Positions 8,402-17,427 of a stretch of 64,000 nucleotides of DNA are shown piece by piece (the first letter of the stretch is position 1; every line of letters begins with the position of its first letter). A program made the translations under genes and the position numbers. Origin of the DNA: Marinirhabdus sp050859505 (GTDB taxonomy: Bacteria; Bacteroidota; Bacteroidia; Flavobacteriales; Flavobacteriaceae); the NCBI RefSeq assembly GCF_050859505.1, contig NZ_CP193934.1, positions 2,542,001 to 2,606,000 of the forward strand, read 5' to 3'. Under the pieces are notes generated by a model, which was not told the DNA's origin, did no database searches, and worked only from the letters and a program-made list of their open reading frames with translations.

Positions 8402-9064
8402 TTACTGTTTTTTTGCAGTTTCTAAGTTTTTTGGCCAGTTACCGCTTGTGTTAATTTCGTCCAGAGCACCTACTTTAATGTATTCACCATTTACACCATC
8501 TACCGATACTACTTGTAATTCTTGCACCAGTAAGTCTTTATCCAAGTCTGCGAGTAGTGTTTTCTTTGAAACCTTCGCTTCAAAAACGGAGTACTTTATT
8601 TCATTTTTAACGTATGTGCCAGCTTTCATTTCAATCTTATCATCTATACCTTCTACTGGGATATTCATCATTCTTTTGTAACGATCTCCACCATTAAATA
8701 ACGAATCCTTTACAGAAGCAAATCTCAAAGTATCTGTTATTATTTCACTAAGATAATACCCTTCATCTATACCAAATGCCTTATTCTTAGCAACATCTGC
8801 AAAGCTAGTATCACGTCTTTGTGTGATGGCAAATTGAGCAGTATCTATAAAGCGAACTAAACTGTCAAAGCTACCTGTAAAGTCACCAGTAATTTCTTGA
8901 TGTGCTAACTGCGCAGCTTGAATATCTTGCAGATTAGAAATTACTTTTTTGTAACGTGCTTCTTTAATGCTGTTAAACTCGATGGGGCCTGTAATAGAGC
9001 CATACAGTTTCCAGCCTAAAAATATAATGGCAACCCATAGCACGATTTGAAGTATAATTTTCAT
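8402..9064 (-). CDS. Membrane-anchored protein of unknown function
   Basis: A 220-residue protein with one N-terminal membrane helix (about residues 4-22, ILQIVLWVAIIFLGWKLYG). A soluble, mostly polar region follows with an early helical segment (about 35-80), probably in the periplasm. No family was recognised. It is first in an apparent three-gene operon with DUF3822 and rsmD. The N-terminal helix plus a following long helix is superficially pilin-like, but there is no prepilin peptidase signature. Confidence 0.8.
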   Translation of the reverse strand: MKIILQIVLWVAIIFLGWKLYGSITGPIEFNSIKEARYKKVISNLQDIQAAQLAHQEITGDFTGSFDSLVRFIDTAQFAITQRRDTSFADVAKNKAFGIDEGYYLSEIITDTLRFASVKDSLFNGGDRYKRMMNIPVEGIDDKIEMKAGTYVKNEIKYSVFEAKVSKKTLLADLDKDLLVQELQVVSVDGVNGEYIKVGALDEINTSGNWPKNLETAKKQ

Positions 9065-9192
9065 TAGATACGATTGTTTAGTTTAAAAGTTATTCATTTT
9101 GGTCTGTCACAAATCTACAATTTTTTTTCGTTTGGTATTATAAATTCCGAAAAAAACCTACCTATATTTAGCCTTTCAACCCACTTCGTTTT

Positions 9193-10623
9193 ATGGATAG
9201 TTCCCGCTTTTACAGCTTACTCAAGCATGATTTCGCACATATTCCCACTGCAAAACAGGAAGTTACCCTGCAGTTGTTATCTAAATTTGTGCTAAATAAA
9301 AGCAATGACGAAGTTTTTTTATTAAAAGGATATGCAGGAACTGGGAAAACAACTCTAGTGGGAACACTGGTTAAAAATATCGGGAAAGCCCAAATGTCAT
9401 TTTCGTTATTAGCACCTACGGGTAGAGCCGCCAAAGTAATTAGCAACTATGCAGGAAGACAGGCGCTTACAATTCATAAAAAAATATACCAGCCCAAAAG
9501 TGAGGGGGGGGGCGGAGTTTCTTTTACACTTCAGAAGAATAAAGGAAAAAATATTCTTTTTATAGTAGATGAAGCTTCTATGATACCAGATGTAGCCCAG
9601 GAATCCAAGTTATTCGACAATGGCTCCTTGCTAGACGATCTTATGGAATATGTATATAGCGGTACCAATTGTAAACTACTACTCATTGGGGATACTGCTC
9701 AATTACCTCCTGTAAAACTTTCGCTTAGCCCCGCGCTGGACGCAAGAACGCTGGAGAGCCATTATAATAAAGAAGTAATTGGAATTGAACTGGACGAGGT
9801 AGTACGCCAACAAACCGATAGCGGAATTTTGTACAACGCAACAAAACTTCGGGAAGTGTTGGATAGTGGCTTTTATGAAAGTTTCAAGTTTTCTGAAATC
9901 AATTTTCCAGAAGTGATACGCCCACAAGATGGTCACGAACTATTAGATGCCATAAGCGACTCTTACCATACCAAAGGAAATGAAGATACCGTGATTATTG
10001 TAAGGTCCAACAAACGCGCCAACTTATACAATCAGAATATACGGAACCGGATTCTATATCAGGAAGAAGAGCTTTCGGCAGGAGATTATTTAATGGTGGT
10101 GAAAAACAATTATCACTGGGTGAAAACAACTTCGGATGCTGGATTTATTGCAAATGGCGATATTATTAAGGTCTTAGAAATTTTCAGTATAAAGGAATTG
10201 TATGGTTTTCGTTTTGCTGAAGTTTCTATACAAATGATAGATTATCCAAAAATGAAGGCTTTTGAAACCGTTTTATTGCTGGACACTCTTATTACTGAAA
10301 CATCCTCTCTTACTTACGAAGAGTCTAACAAACTATATGAGGAAGTGATGAAAGATTATGAAGATGAAAATAGTAAATACAAAAAGTTTTTAGCTGTTAA
10401 AAAAAATAAATACTTTAATGCCCTGCAGGTAAAATTCTCCTACGCCATTACCTGTCATAAATCCCAAGGTGGGCAATGGGATACCGTTTTTGTAGAGCAA
10501 CCCTATTTACCAAATGGAGTTGACAAAGAATACCTTCGATGGTTATATACTGCGATTACTCGTGCAAAAGAAAAGCTATATTTAATAGGTTTTAAAAGCG
10601 AATTTTTTGAAGATACCGAGTAA
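9193..10623 (+). CDS. RecD-like superfamily 1 DNA helicase
   Basis: ATP-dependent helicase of the RecD/Pif1-like type, 476 residues, shorter than RecD2. Walker A is GYAGTGKTT (46-54), motif Ia APTGRAAK, Walker B IVDEASMI, motif III GDTAQLPP. The C-terminal UvrD_C_2-like motif is FSYAITCHKSQGGQWDTVFVEQ-like and is followed by YTAITRAKEKLYLIG. No exonuclease partners are nearby, so it probably acts alone in repair. A run of nine G at 9504-9512 encodes Gly residues between motifs Ia and II. It is divergent from the DUF3822/rsmD operon. Confidence 0.9.
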   Translation: MDSSRFYSLLKHDFAHIPTAKQEVTLQLLSKFVLNKSNDEVFLLKGYAGTGKTTLVGTLVKNIGKAQMSFSLLAPTGRAAKVISNYAGRQALTIHKKIYQPKSEGGGGVSFTLQKNKGKNILFIVDEASMIPDVAQESKLFDNGSLLDDLMEYVYSGTNCKLLLIGDTAQLPPVKLSLSPALDARTLESHYNKEVIGIELDEVVRQQTDSGILYNATKLREVLDSGFYESFKFSEINFPEVIRPQDGHELLDAISDSYHTKGNEDTVIIVRSNKRANLYNQNIRNRILYQEEELSAGDYLMVVKNNYHWVKTTSDAGFIANGDIIKVLEIFSIKELYGFRFAEVSIQMIDYPKMKAFETVLLLDTLITETSSLTYEESNKLYEEVMKDYEDENSKYKKFLAVKKNKYFNALQVKFSYAITCHKSQGGQWDTVFVEQPYLPNGVDKEYLRWLYTAITRAKEKLYLIGFKSEFFEDTE

Positions 10624-10664
10624 ACCTTTTAAACTTTTTTGCATCTAGTCCTTATATAATTACA

Positions 10665-10672
10665 TACTTTTG
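10665..10672 (+). promoter_or_regulatory. -7 element upstream of kdsB-kdnB fusion
   Basis: TACTTTTG matches TAnnTTTG. A TTTG at 10638-10641 is a candidate -33 element, although the spacing of 23 bases is on the long side. The predicted start falls about 25 bases before the TTG start codon at 10702. Confidence 0.5.
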
Positions 10673-10701
10673 CTTACTTCAACATAAAATAAGACCAAGA
10701 T

Positions 10702-12531
10702 TTGAAAATAATTGCAATGATCCCAGCGCGGTATGGCGCATCTAGGTTTCCAGGAAAATTAATGCAGGATTTAGGCGGTAAGCCTGTAATCGTGAGAACG
10801 TATGAAGCTACAAAAGCCACCAAGCTTTTTGATGAAGTATACGTGGTGACCGACAGCGAAATTATCTATAACGAAATTGAAATTAATGGAGGAAAAGCCA
10901 TTATGAGCCTAAGAGAGCACGATTGTGGTAGCGATCGCATTGCAGAGGCGGTAGAAAAGATGGATGTAGATATTATTGTAAATGTCCAAGGAGATGAGCC
11001 CTTCACCAGTAAAAAGGGGCTAGAACAAGTACTAGCCGTTTTTAAAGGACCTGATGCCGAAAAAATTGATCTTGCGTCATTAATGACTGAGATTTATGAC
11101 TGGAAAGAGATAAGCGATCCTAATGCAGTAAAAGTTGTGGTAGATAAAGACAATTTTGCCCAATATTTTTCACGTTCTCCCATTCCATATCCTCGCGATA
11201 AAAACATTGCCGTTCAATATTATAAACATAAAGGAATCTACGCGTTTAGAAAACAAGCGTTAATGGATTTCCAAAAGTTACCAATGCGTGCCTTAGAAGC
11301 CGCCGAAAAGATTGAATGTATTCGTTATTTGGAATATGGTAAAAATATTAAAATGGCCATCAATAATAATGAAGGGATTGAGATTGATACACCAGAAGAT
11401 TTAGTGCGTGCCAATAGAGCCTTTAAAGAAAGTTCTAGCACTTCGGTAAATAATAAATACCGCAATTTCCCAATGGTACCCAAAGTTATTTTTGGACAAG
11501 GTTGTTTCGATCAATTACCATCTATCCTGGCGCCCAACAGAAAAGATATGGCGCCATATATTTATTTGGTGGATGACGTTTTTAAGAGAAATGAAGTATT
11601 TACAAATAAGTTAACCCTTCGGTTTAATGATAAATTAATCTTTATTTCTACAGCTGAAGAACCTAAAACAGAACAAGTAGATACCATCGTAAAAAATATT
11701 AAAAACGAATTTAAAAATCCGCCATCCGGTATTATTGGTATTGGTGGTGGTAGCATTTTGGATCTTGCAAAAGCAGTTTCGTTATTATTAACAAACAAAG
11801 GAAGCGCAGCAGACTACCAAGGTTGGGATTTGCTGAAAAATAAAGGTTTGTACCATGTAGGTATTCCAACTATTTCAGGAACAGGAGCCGAAGTTTCTAG
11901 AACAGCCATCTTAACAGGTCCAGAAAAGAAATTAGGTCTTAACAGCGATTTTACTCCGTATGACCAGGTTGTGCTGGATCCAGACCTATCTGTGGGCGTA
12001 CCCAAAGATCAATGGTTCTTTACAGGAATGGATTGTTTTATTCACTGTGTAGAATCTCTTAACGGAACTTTCCTCAATGCTTTCAGCGAAAGCTATGGAG
12101 AAAAAGCATACGATCTTTGTAAAGAAATATTCTTAACCGAAACACTATCCGATACAGATTCCAGAGCCAAACTAATGATGGCCTCCTGGCACGGTGGGAT
12201 GAGTATTGCCTATTCTCAAGTAGGAGTAGCACACGCAATGAGTTATGGACTCTCTTATGTTTTAGGAACGAAACACGGAGTAGGAAACTGTATTGTATTT
12301 GATCATTTACAAGATTATTATCCTAAAGATGTAGCGCTTTTCAAGGAGATGGTAAAAATGCATAATATTAATATTCCACAAAATATTTGCTCCAATCTTA
12401 CCGAAGATCAAATGGAAACTATGATAGACATAGCCTTAAGTTTGGTTCCTCTTTGGGAGAATGCTCTGGGGGACGATTGGGAAACTATAATGACCCGAGA
12501 TAAGCTAAAAGCACTATATTTGAAGATGTAG
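10702..12531 (+). CDS. kdsB: Fused CMP-Kdo synthetase (KdsB) and Kdo 8-oxidase-like (KdnB) dehydrogenase
   Basis: Residues 1 to about 245 are a complete KdsB: IPARYGASRFPGK, VNVQGDEPF, SRSPIPYPRD and EIDTPEDL. After a short linker, residues about 258-609 are an iron-containing alcohol dehydrogenase-type domain: GIGGGSILDLAKA binds the nucleotide, and the metal ligands are kept as D and H in GMDCFIHCVES, H in VAHAMSYGLS and H in TKHGVGN. The closest known role is KdnB, which oxidises Kdo at C8 on the route to 8-amino-8-deoxy-Kdo. That sugar is then activated by KdsB. A fusion of these two steps fits CMP-Kdo8N supply for lipid A. The aminotransferase KdnA is not in the window. TTG at 10702 directly precedes the conserved KIIAMIPARYG. 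Confidence 0.9.
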   Translation: MKIIAMIPARYGASRFPGKLMQDLGGKPVIVRTYEATKATKLFDEVYVVTDSEIIYNEIEINGGKAIMSLREHDCGSDRIAEAVEKMDVDIIVNVQGDEPFTSKKGLEQVLAVFKGPDAEKIDLASLMTEIYDWKEISDPNAVKVVVDKDNFAQYFSRSPIPYPRDKNIAVQYYKHKGIYAFRKQALMDFQKLPMRALEAAEKIECIRYLEYGKNIKMAINNNEGIEIDTPEDLVRANRAFKESSSTSVNNKYRNFPMVPKVIFGQGCFDQLPSILAPNRKDMAPYIYLVDDVFKRNEVFTNKLTLRFNDKLIFISTAEEPKTEQVDTIVKNIKNEFKNPPSGIIGIGGGSILDLAKAVSLLLTNKGSAADYQGWDLLKNKGLYHVGIPTISGTGAEVSRTAILTGPEKKLGLNSDFTPYDQVVLDPDLSVGVPKDQWFFTGMDCFIHCVESLNGTFLNAFSESYGEKAYDLCKEIFLTETLSDTDSRAKLMMASWHGGMSIAYSQVGVAHAMSYGLSYVLGTKHGVGNCIVFDHLQDYYPKDVALFKEMVKMHNINIPQNICSNLTEDQMETMIDIALSLVPLWENALGDDWETIMTRDKLKALYLKM

Positions 12532-12547
12532 TAATAGTTCATATTCA

Positions 12548-13084
12548 TTGGGATTCGCAAAATTTATATTTACTAGAGTTTTAGGCTGGAAGATTGCAGG
12601 CGATTTTGATAGAGCCATCAAAAAGTCTATAATTATTGTAGTGCCACACACCAGTTGGCATGATTTCTACATTGGTGTTTTTACAAGACGAATTTTAAAT
12701 GTTCAAATAAATTTTGTGGGAAAAAAGGAACTGTTTCAATTTCCTTTTGGCTCGTATTTTAAATGGATGGGAGGCACTGCATTAGATCGAACACCTGGAC
12801 AAAATAAAGTAGAAGCCATAGCCAAAGTTTTTAGAGATAAAGAGGAATTTAGGCTCACCCTGGCTCCAGAAGGCACACGTAAAAAAGTGTTTGACTGGAA
12901 AACAGGGTTTTACTTTATAGCCTTAAAAGCCGAAGTACCCATTATTCCTGTGTCGTTCGACTATAAAACGAAAACAGTTACTATTAATCCTGCATTCTAT
13001 CCAACAGGCGATATTCAAAAAGATATGCCCATACTCCGGAAGATGTATGATGGCGTCGTTGGGAAGGTTGCCGCATACAGCTAG
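12548..13084 (+). CDS. Lysophospholipid acyltransferase-family protein (PlsC-like)
   Basis: A 178-residue acyltransferase. It has the catalytic HX4D motif (PHTSWHD, about residue 34) and the substrate motif LAPEGTRKK (about 105). It is short, with only a weakly hydrophobic N-terminus, as in small bacterial LPLAT proteins. The start is TTG at 12548, 16 bases after the kdsB fusion, so co-transcription is likely and a role in glycerolipid or lipid A acylation is plausible. The substrate cannot be fixed from sequence. Confidence 0.85.
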   Translation: MGFAKFIFTRVLGWKIAGDFDRAIKKSIIIVVPHTSWHDFYIGVFTRRILNVQINFVGKKELFQFPFGSYFKWMGGTALDRTPGQNKVEAIAKVFRDKEEFRLTLAPEGTRKKVFDWKTGFYFIALKAEVPIIPVSFDYKTKTVTINPAFYPTGDIQKDMPILRKMYDGVVGKVAAYS

Positions 13085-13255
13085 TTTTTATTAACATTTT
13101 ATTATACTAAATAGTCGTTAACACTTCAAAACGATTTTAAAAGTATGTCTTTGGTAATCAGTGTTTCCTTAGTTAAAATATAGTTAATCGATAATTTTTT
13201 TTATTGTTTTTTACTCTTTAGGAGGTATCTATGTTTAAAATAAAAAACAATTACT

Positions 13256-14278
13256 ATGAAAAAACTAAAAATTTTAACACTTTCAGCATTTGTCTCATTA
13301 GGCTTATTCTCATGTTCAGATGATGACGATGGAGATATCACAGCAAACGATCTTAGCGTAAACTTATATGCTTCAAGTAACACGTCAGGTAGTATTACGG
13401 CGTATAAATTTGAAGATGATGGTGATGTAGAAATACGAACGTTATTAACCGCTTCAACAGACGGGGAAGGTTTATACGTAGACAGTGATGAAGATGAAAT
13501 CACTCAAGTAAGTAGAAGCAATAAGAATTTTGAAACCTACGACGATCTTGATAGTACAGACGATGGTGATGCACTAGAATTAGAAGCAGGAAGTCCTGTA
13601 GAATTAGGAAGTCCAAGAGACATAGCCGTTAGAAATAATGTATATGTTATAGCAGATAATATGGATGTAGATGGAGATGATACAACAATAGATAATAGAC
13701 TACTTGTTTATACCAGATCCGCAAATACATACACACTAACTACAGTGTTAACAACAGATTTTGCCGTGTGGGGTATAGAATTTGTAGATAACAACCTATA
13801 TGCTGTAGTAGATAATACCAATGATGTGGTAGTTTTCAATAATTTTGTAACCGAATTTAATGTAACAGGTCCAGTAGTTCCTTCAAAAAGAATTTCTATT
13901 GAGGGTATTGGGAGAACACACGGATTAGGATTTGATGGAGGTACTATGATTTTAACAGATATTGGAGATGCAACCGTCGATACTGACGGAGCTTTTCATA
14001 TCATCACAAATTTTGAAACTAAATTTAATGGTGTAGAGAACGGTGGTACGTTAGCTGTTTCAGGAAATCAAGTACGAGTGGCAGGAAGTAATACCTTCTT
14101 AGGAAATCCTGTAAACGTAGATTATGATGCAGAAGGAAATACGGTATACATAGCAGAACGTGCAAACGGTGGTGGGCGAGTACTAGCGTTTGTTGATGCA
14201 GATGCTGGTGGAAATATTGCGCCAACTATAAACAATACTTTAAACGGTGCTTCTTCTGTCTATTATTCTGAAGACTAA
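13256..14278 (+). CDS. Surface-type lipoprotein, beta-propeller-like
   Basis: A 340-residue lipoprotein. The signal peptide ends LGLFSC (Cys about residue 20) and is followed by SDDDDGD, the acidic tail that sends Bacteroidota lipoproteins to the cell surface. The mature part is very acidic and has repeated strand patterns (IAVRNNVYVIADN, IEFVDNNLYAVVDN, VDYDAEGNTVYIAE) like NHL or DUF4394-type propellers. Function is unknown. The ATG at 13256 has no SD of its own; a strong AGGAGG at 13220-13225 serves an overlapping 30-codon frame at 13231. A terminator follows at 14297-14326. Confidence 0.85.
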   Translation: MKKLKILTLSAFVSLGLFSCSDDDDGDITANDLSVNLYASSNTSGSITAYKFEDDGDVEIRTLLTASTDGEGLYVDSDEDEITQVSRSNKNFETYDDLDSTDDGDALELEAGSPVELGSPRDIAVRNNVYVIADNMDVDGDDTTIDNRLLVYTRSANTYTLTTVLTTDFAVWGIEFVDNNLYAVVDNTNDVVVFNNFVTEFNVTGPVVPSKRISIEGIGRTHGLGFDGGTMILTDIGDATVDTDGAFHIITNFETKFNGVENGGTLAVSGNQVRVAGSNTFLGNPVNVDYDAEGNTVYIAERANGGGRVLAFVDADAGGNIAPTINNTLNGASSVYYSED

Positions 14279-14296
14279 TAATACTTTAATATATAA

Positions 14297-14326
14297 AAAA
14301 AAGGAGCTCCACGGAGCTCCTTTTTT
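14297..14326. terminator. Bidirectional terminator between lipoprotein gene and yebC
   Basis: Stem GGAGCTC (14303-14309) pairs with GAGCTCC (14314-14320), with flanking A and T tracts of six or more on each side. It can terminate both convergent genes. Confidence 0.85.
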
Positions 14327-14346
14327 ATTCTTAAAAATAAAAAAAT

Positions 14347-15081
14347 CTATTCTTCCGAAGACTCCTCCATAGTATGATATACATTTTGTACATCATCATC
14401 TTCTTCTAGTTTTTCCAATAATTTTTCTACGTCGGCCGCTTGATCGGCATTTAATTTTTTGGTGACTTGCGGAATACGCTCAAATCCTGAGGAGATAATT
14501 TCAATATTATTTTCTTCCAGATAAGACTGTATCGCTCCAAAACTTTCAAAAGGAGCATAAATCATAACACCTGGTTCATCTTCGTCTTCATTTTTAAAAA
14601 TCTCTTCAACGCCGTGGTCTATTAATTCTAATTCTAGTTCTTCTAAATCAAATTCTTTATCCTTTATTCTGAAGTTACACGTATGATCGAACATAAATAC
14701 AACAGAGCCAGAAGTTCCTAAACTGCCATCGGTTTTATTAAAATAAGAGCGAACATTGGCCACTGTACGGGTATTGTTATCGGTTGCTGTTTCAATAAGT
14801 ACTGCGATACCGTGTTGTGCGTAGCCTTCAAACAAAACTTCTTTAAAATCGCCAAGACTTTTATCGCTTGCACGTTTTATAGCACGTTCTACATTGTCTT
14901 TGGGCATGTTTACTGCCTTTGCGTTTTGTATGACCGCACGCAGGCGAGAATTAGCATCCGGATCTGGACCGCCTTCTTTTACGGCCATTACAATATCTTT
15001 TCCAATACGTGTAAACGCTTTAGACATGGCAGACCAGCGCTTCATTTTTCTTGCTTTTCTAAATTCGAAAGCTCTTCCCAT
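14347..15081 (-). CDS. YebC/PmpR family translation/transcription factor
   Basis: A 244-residue member of the YebC/TACO1 family, recently linked to relief of ribosome stalling and long annotated as a DNA-binding regulator. Family segments are RKARKMKRWSAMSKAF at the N-terminus, GGPDPDANSRLRAVIQNAKAVNMPKDNVERAI, and GYAQHGIAVLIETATDNNTRT. An acidic C-terminus (EEDDDVQNVYHTMEE) is normal for it. It reads toward the bidirectional terminator at 14297. Confidence 0.93.
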   Translation of the reverse strand: MGRAFEFRKARKMKRWSAMSKAFTRIGKDIVMAVKEGGPDPDANSRLRAVIQNAKAVNMPKDNVERAIKRASDKSLGDFKEVLFEGYAQHGIAVLIETATDNNTRTVANVRSYFNKTDGSLGTSGSVVFMFDHTCNFRIKDKEFDLEELELELIDHGVEEIFKNEDEDEPGVMIYAPFESFGAIQSYLEENNIEIISSGFERIPQVTKKLNADQAADVEKLLEKLEEDDDVQNVYHTMEESSEE

Positions 15082-15164
15082 AAAATAAAATTATAGATTA
15101 AAATGTTGTAGACGTTCGTGAAAACCTAACGTCTAACATTGAATTCAAAACAGCCCAAATATAG

Positions 15165-15186
15165 AAATTCCAAATTCCAAATTCCA
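15165..15186. repeat. Heptamer tandem repeat (AAATTCC)3
   Basis: Three direct copies of AAATTCC in the gap between yebC and the pterin dehydratase gene. A related 14-mer tandem occurs at 50793. Confidence 0.7.
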
Positions 15187-15208
15187 AACTTTGAGGGCGA
15201 TTATTTCA

Positions 15209-15490
15209 CTATCCTATCAGCTGGTCAATTATGCTAGCAAACTCAAAATCTTTATCGGTTACACCTCCCGCATCATGTGTGGAAAGTGTTATATGTAATT
15301 TGTTATACACATTTGCCCAATCTGGATGGTGCTCTAAACGTTCTGCTTCAAAAGCTATGCGCGTCATTATGGTAAAGGTTTCTTTAAAGTTTTCGAACTC
15401 AAAAGCGGTGTGTATGGCATTATCGTCAAACTCCCAACCTTCAAAATCTTTTAATTTTTCTACTACTTCTTTTTCTGTGTATGGTTTCAT
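15209..15490 (-). CDS. phhB: 4a-hydroxytetrahydrobiopterin dehydratase (PCD/DCoH)
   Basis: Dehydrates 4a-hydroxy-tetrahydropterin to recycle the cofactor of aromatic amino acid hydroxylases. The 93-residue protein has the full family signature: ERLEHHPDW with the two active His, then YNKLHITLSTHDAGGVTDKDF with the third His. The phenylalanine hydroxylase gene is not in this window. The start is the ATG at 15490. Confidence 0.93.
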   Translation of the reverse strand: MKPYTEKEVVEKLKDFEGWEFDDNAIHTAFEFENFKETFTIMTRIAFEAERLEHHPDWANVYNKLHITLSTHDAGGVTDKDFEFASIIDQLIG

Positions 15491-15532
15491 ATACTTTATT
15501 TTTAAAATTAGGTATTCTTTTTAACACGATGT

Positions 15533-15645
15533 CCAAAATCATTCCGAGGGAGGTACGACAAGGAATCACATTCGAGTAAGCAAGTCCAAATTCAATTTTG
15601 GAAAGAGCTTGTTGTGTGACCTCTCCAAAGTCGAGGTGACGCTGT
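15533..15645. repeat. Intergenic inverted repeats
   Basis: The gap holds two hairpin-forming segments. One has ATTCC (15541) pairing with GGAAT around 15561-15566. The other has GTGACCTC (15616-15623) pairing with GAGGTGAC (15633-15640) with one mismatch. The second contains TCGAGGTGAC, resembling the repeat core in the RNase P RNA. Confidence 0.5.
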
Positions 15646-15647
15646 AA

Positions 15648-16511
15648 CTAGCTTTTAAAGGTACTAATTTCTTCCTTTAAAGTACAAACATCTACAACTT
15701 CAGCAACTGTGATGCGATAGGATTTTGGTAATTTGTTTTTCTTTGGAAGAATGGCAAGGTACCTATCTTCATTATGTTGAAACACACTTTTAAAAATAGG
15801 CGGTTCGTCACCCAGTTTTTCACACAACTCACGAAACAAATCTTCGTGATGAATCACATCTTCACTAGCCAAATGAAAAATACCATCTAACTGCTGATTC
15901 ACAATATAGTGAATCTGCTGCGCAAGCTTATCGGCTGTGGTGATGCTTATTATAAGATTAGGATACACTTCAAAAGCAGCTTTGTGTTTACTGGCTTGCC
16001 TTAATTGGATTAATCTTGGTGAAGTAACTCCCAAAACCATTGGCAAGCGTAAAATGGTGCTTTGTGCAGGTATTTGTTCTAATAATAATTTTTCAACGGC
16101 CAGTTTGTAGCGTCCGTAGTCGCTTTCGGCTTTTGGAGTATCATTTTCGTAACTGGGAAATTTATACAAGGCATCAAAAACTCCAGCAGAAGATAAAAAT
16201 AGAATTCGGCTATCGTGATTTTCAGCAACGTAATTTGCAATGTCTTGATGTGTTTTCAGTAAGGCTTTATATTCACCTCGAAGTGCAGAAATTATAACGG
16301 TTGGTTTTACTTCAGCTAAAATTTCAGTACTAGAATCTTCTTCAGCACAAAACTTAAAAAACACCTTATTTTCACCATACAAACCTTCCTGTGTACAATA
16401 GGTGCCAGAGGTGTTGAAATAGGAGAGAAGCTCGCGATACAAAGCGTTACCAATAAAACCGCTGGCACCTAAAATTAGGATAGTATGTTTTGTTTTGGGG
16501 ATACGTGACAT
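15648..16511 (-). CDS. SDR-family sugar nucleotide reductase/epimerase-like protein
   Basis: A 287-residue extended short-chain dehydrogenase. It has the NAD(P)-binding motif LILGASGFIGNALYREL (about 12-28), the Ser-containing strand ILFLSSAGVFD and the catalytic YGRYK. It resembles RmlD-like dTDP-4-dehydrorhamnose reductases, but the substrate is unknown. It lies one base after the glsA stop as the last gene of a gcvT-glsA-SDR operon, with no sugar-nucleotide genes beside it. Confidence 0.82.
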   Translation of the reverse strand: MSRIPKTKHTILILGASGFIGNALYRELLSYFNTSGTYCTQEGLYGENKVFFKFCAEEDSSTEILAEVKPTVIISALRGEYKALLKTHQDIANYVAENHDSRILFLSSAGVFDALYKFPSYENDTPKAESDYGRYKLAVEKLLLEQIPAQSTILRLPMVLGVTSPRLIQLRQASKHKAAFEVYPNLIISITTADKLAQQIHYIVNQQLDGIFHLASEDVIHHEDLFRELCEKLGDEPPIFKSVFQHNEDRYLAILPKKNKLPKSYRITVAEVVDVCTLKEEISTFKS

Positions 16512-16512
16512 T

Positions 16513-17427
16513 TTAAAATATAGAGGCTTTTGTCGCAGTTGTAAATTTTTCTAGCGCTAACATTCCAAGATAACTGTTTCCTTTTTCATTAAGGCCAGGC
16601 GACCAGGTAGTAATAATGAAATTATCGGGTAAAAGAGCTACAATGCCGCCACCTACGCCACTTTTTCCAGGTAATCCTACTTCAAAAGCAAATTCGCCGG
16701 CTTCGTCATAAAAGCCGCAAGTAAGCATAATAGCGTTAATACGTTTGGCTTGTGTTGCGGTAAGGCAGTCGTTATTTTGCATACAAACACCTTTATTGGC
16801 AAAAGGAAAAAATGCATTGCTCAGTTGCTCACACGTCATTTCCAGACTGCATTGATGGAAATAGAAATCCAATACATCTTCCACTGGGTTTTCTAAGTTT
16901 CCGAAAGATTTCAACAAATTGGCAATAGCAAAATTGGTAAATCCTGTTTTCATTTCTGAAGCGGCTACCTGCGGGTTGAAATCTATAGAATCATCATTCG
17001 CCAAATTGCGTACAAAATTTAAAAGTTCGGCTTTTGGGTTTTCATAGGTTGAAAGCAAACAATCTGCCACCACAATGGCACCAGAATTTATCAACGGATT
17101 TCGTGGAATACCTTCTTCCTGCTCTAACAAAGCCAAATAGTTAAACGGATTGCCAGAAGGCTCAACATCTACACGACTCCAGAGTTTATTTCCCTGATTG
17201 GCAAAGGCCATTGCTAGTGTAAATACTTTTGATATACTTTGGATAGAAAATTTGATTTTAGCGTCGCCAACACTATAGTTTTTACCGTGAATATTGTTTA
17301 AATAAATACCAAGCTTCGTTTTATCTACCTTGGCCAATTCTGGGATATAATTTGCTACTTCACCTTTGTCTTCACGTGTGAGTAATTCTTTGTAAATACT
17401 ATCTAAAATATTTTGGTAATCTGTCAT
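16513..17427 (-). CDS. glsA: Glutaminase A
   Basis: Serine-dependent hydrolysis of glutamine to glutamate and ammonia. At 304 residues it has the usual length. The beta-lactamase-like catalytic motif is FSIQSISK (Ser and Lys near 61-68); NPLINSGAI and the C-terminal GLPGKSGVGGGI are family motifs. The ATG overlaps the stop of gcvT by one base, and the SDR gene starts one base after its own stop, so the three are translationally linked. Confidence 0.93.
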   Translation of the reverse strand: MTDYQNILDSIYKELLTREDKGEVANYIPELAKVDKTKLGIYLNNIHGKNYSVGDAKIKFSIQSISKVFTLAMAFANQGNKLWSRVDVEPSGNPFNYLALLEQEEGIPRNPLINSGAIVVADCLLSTYENPKAELLNFVRNLANDDSIDFNPQVAASEMKTGFTNFAIANLLKSFGNLENPVEDVLDFYFHQCSLEMTCEQLSNAFFPFANKGVCMQNNDCLTATQAKRINAIMLTCGFYDEAGEFAFEVGLPGKSGVGGGIVALLPDNFIITTWSPGLNEKGNSYLGMLALEKFTTATKASIF

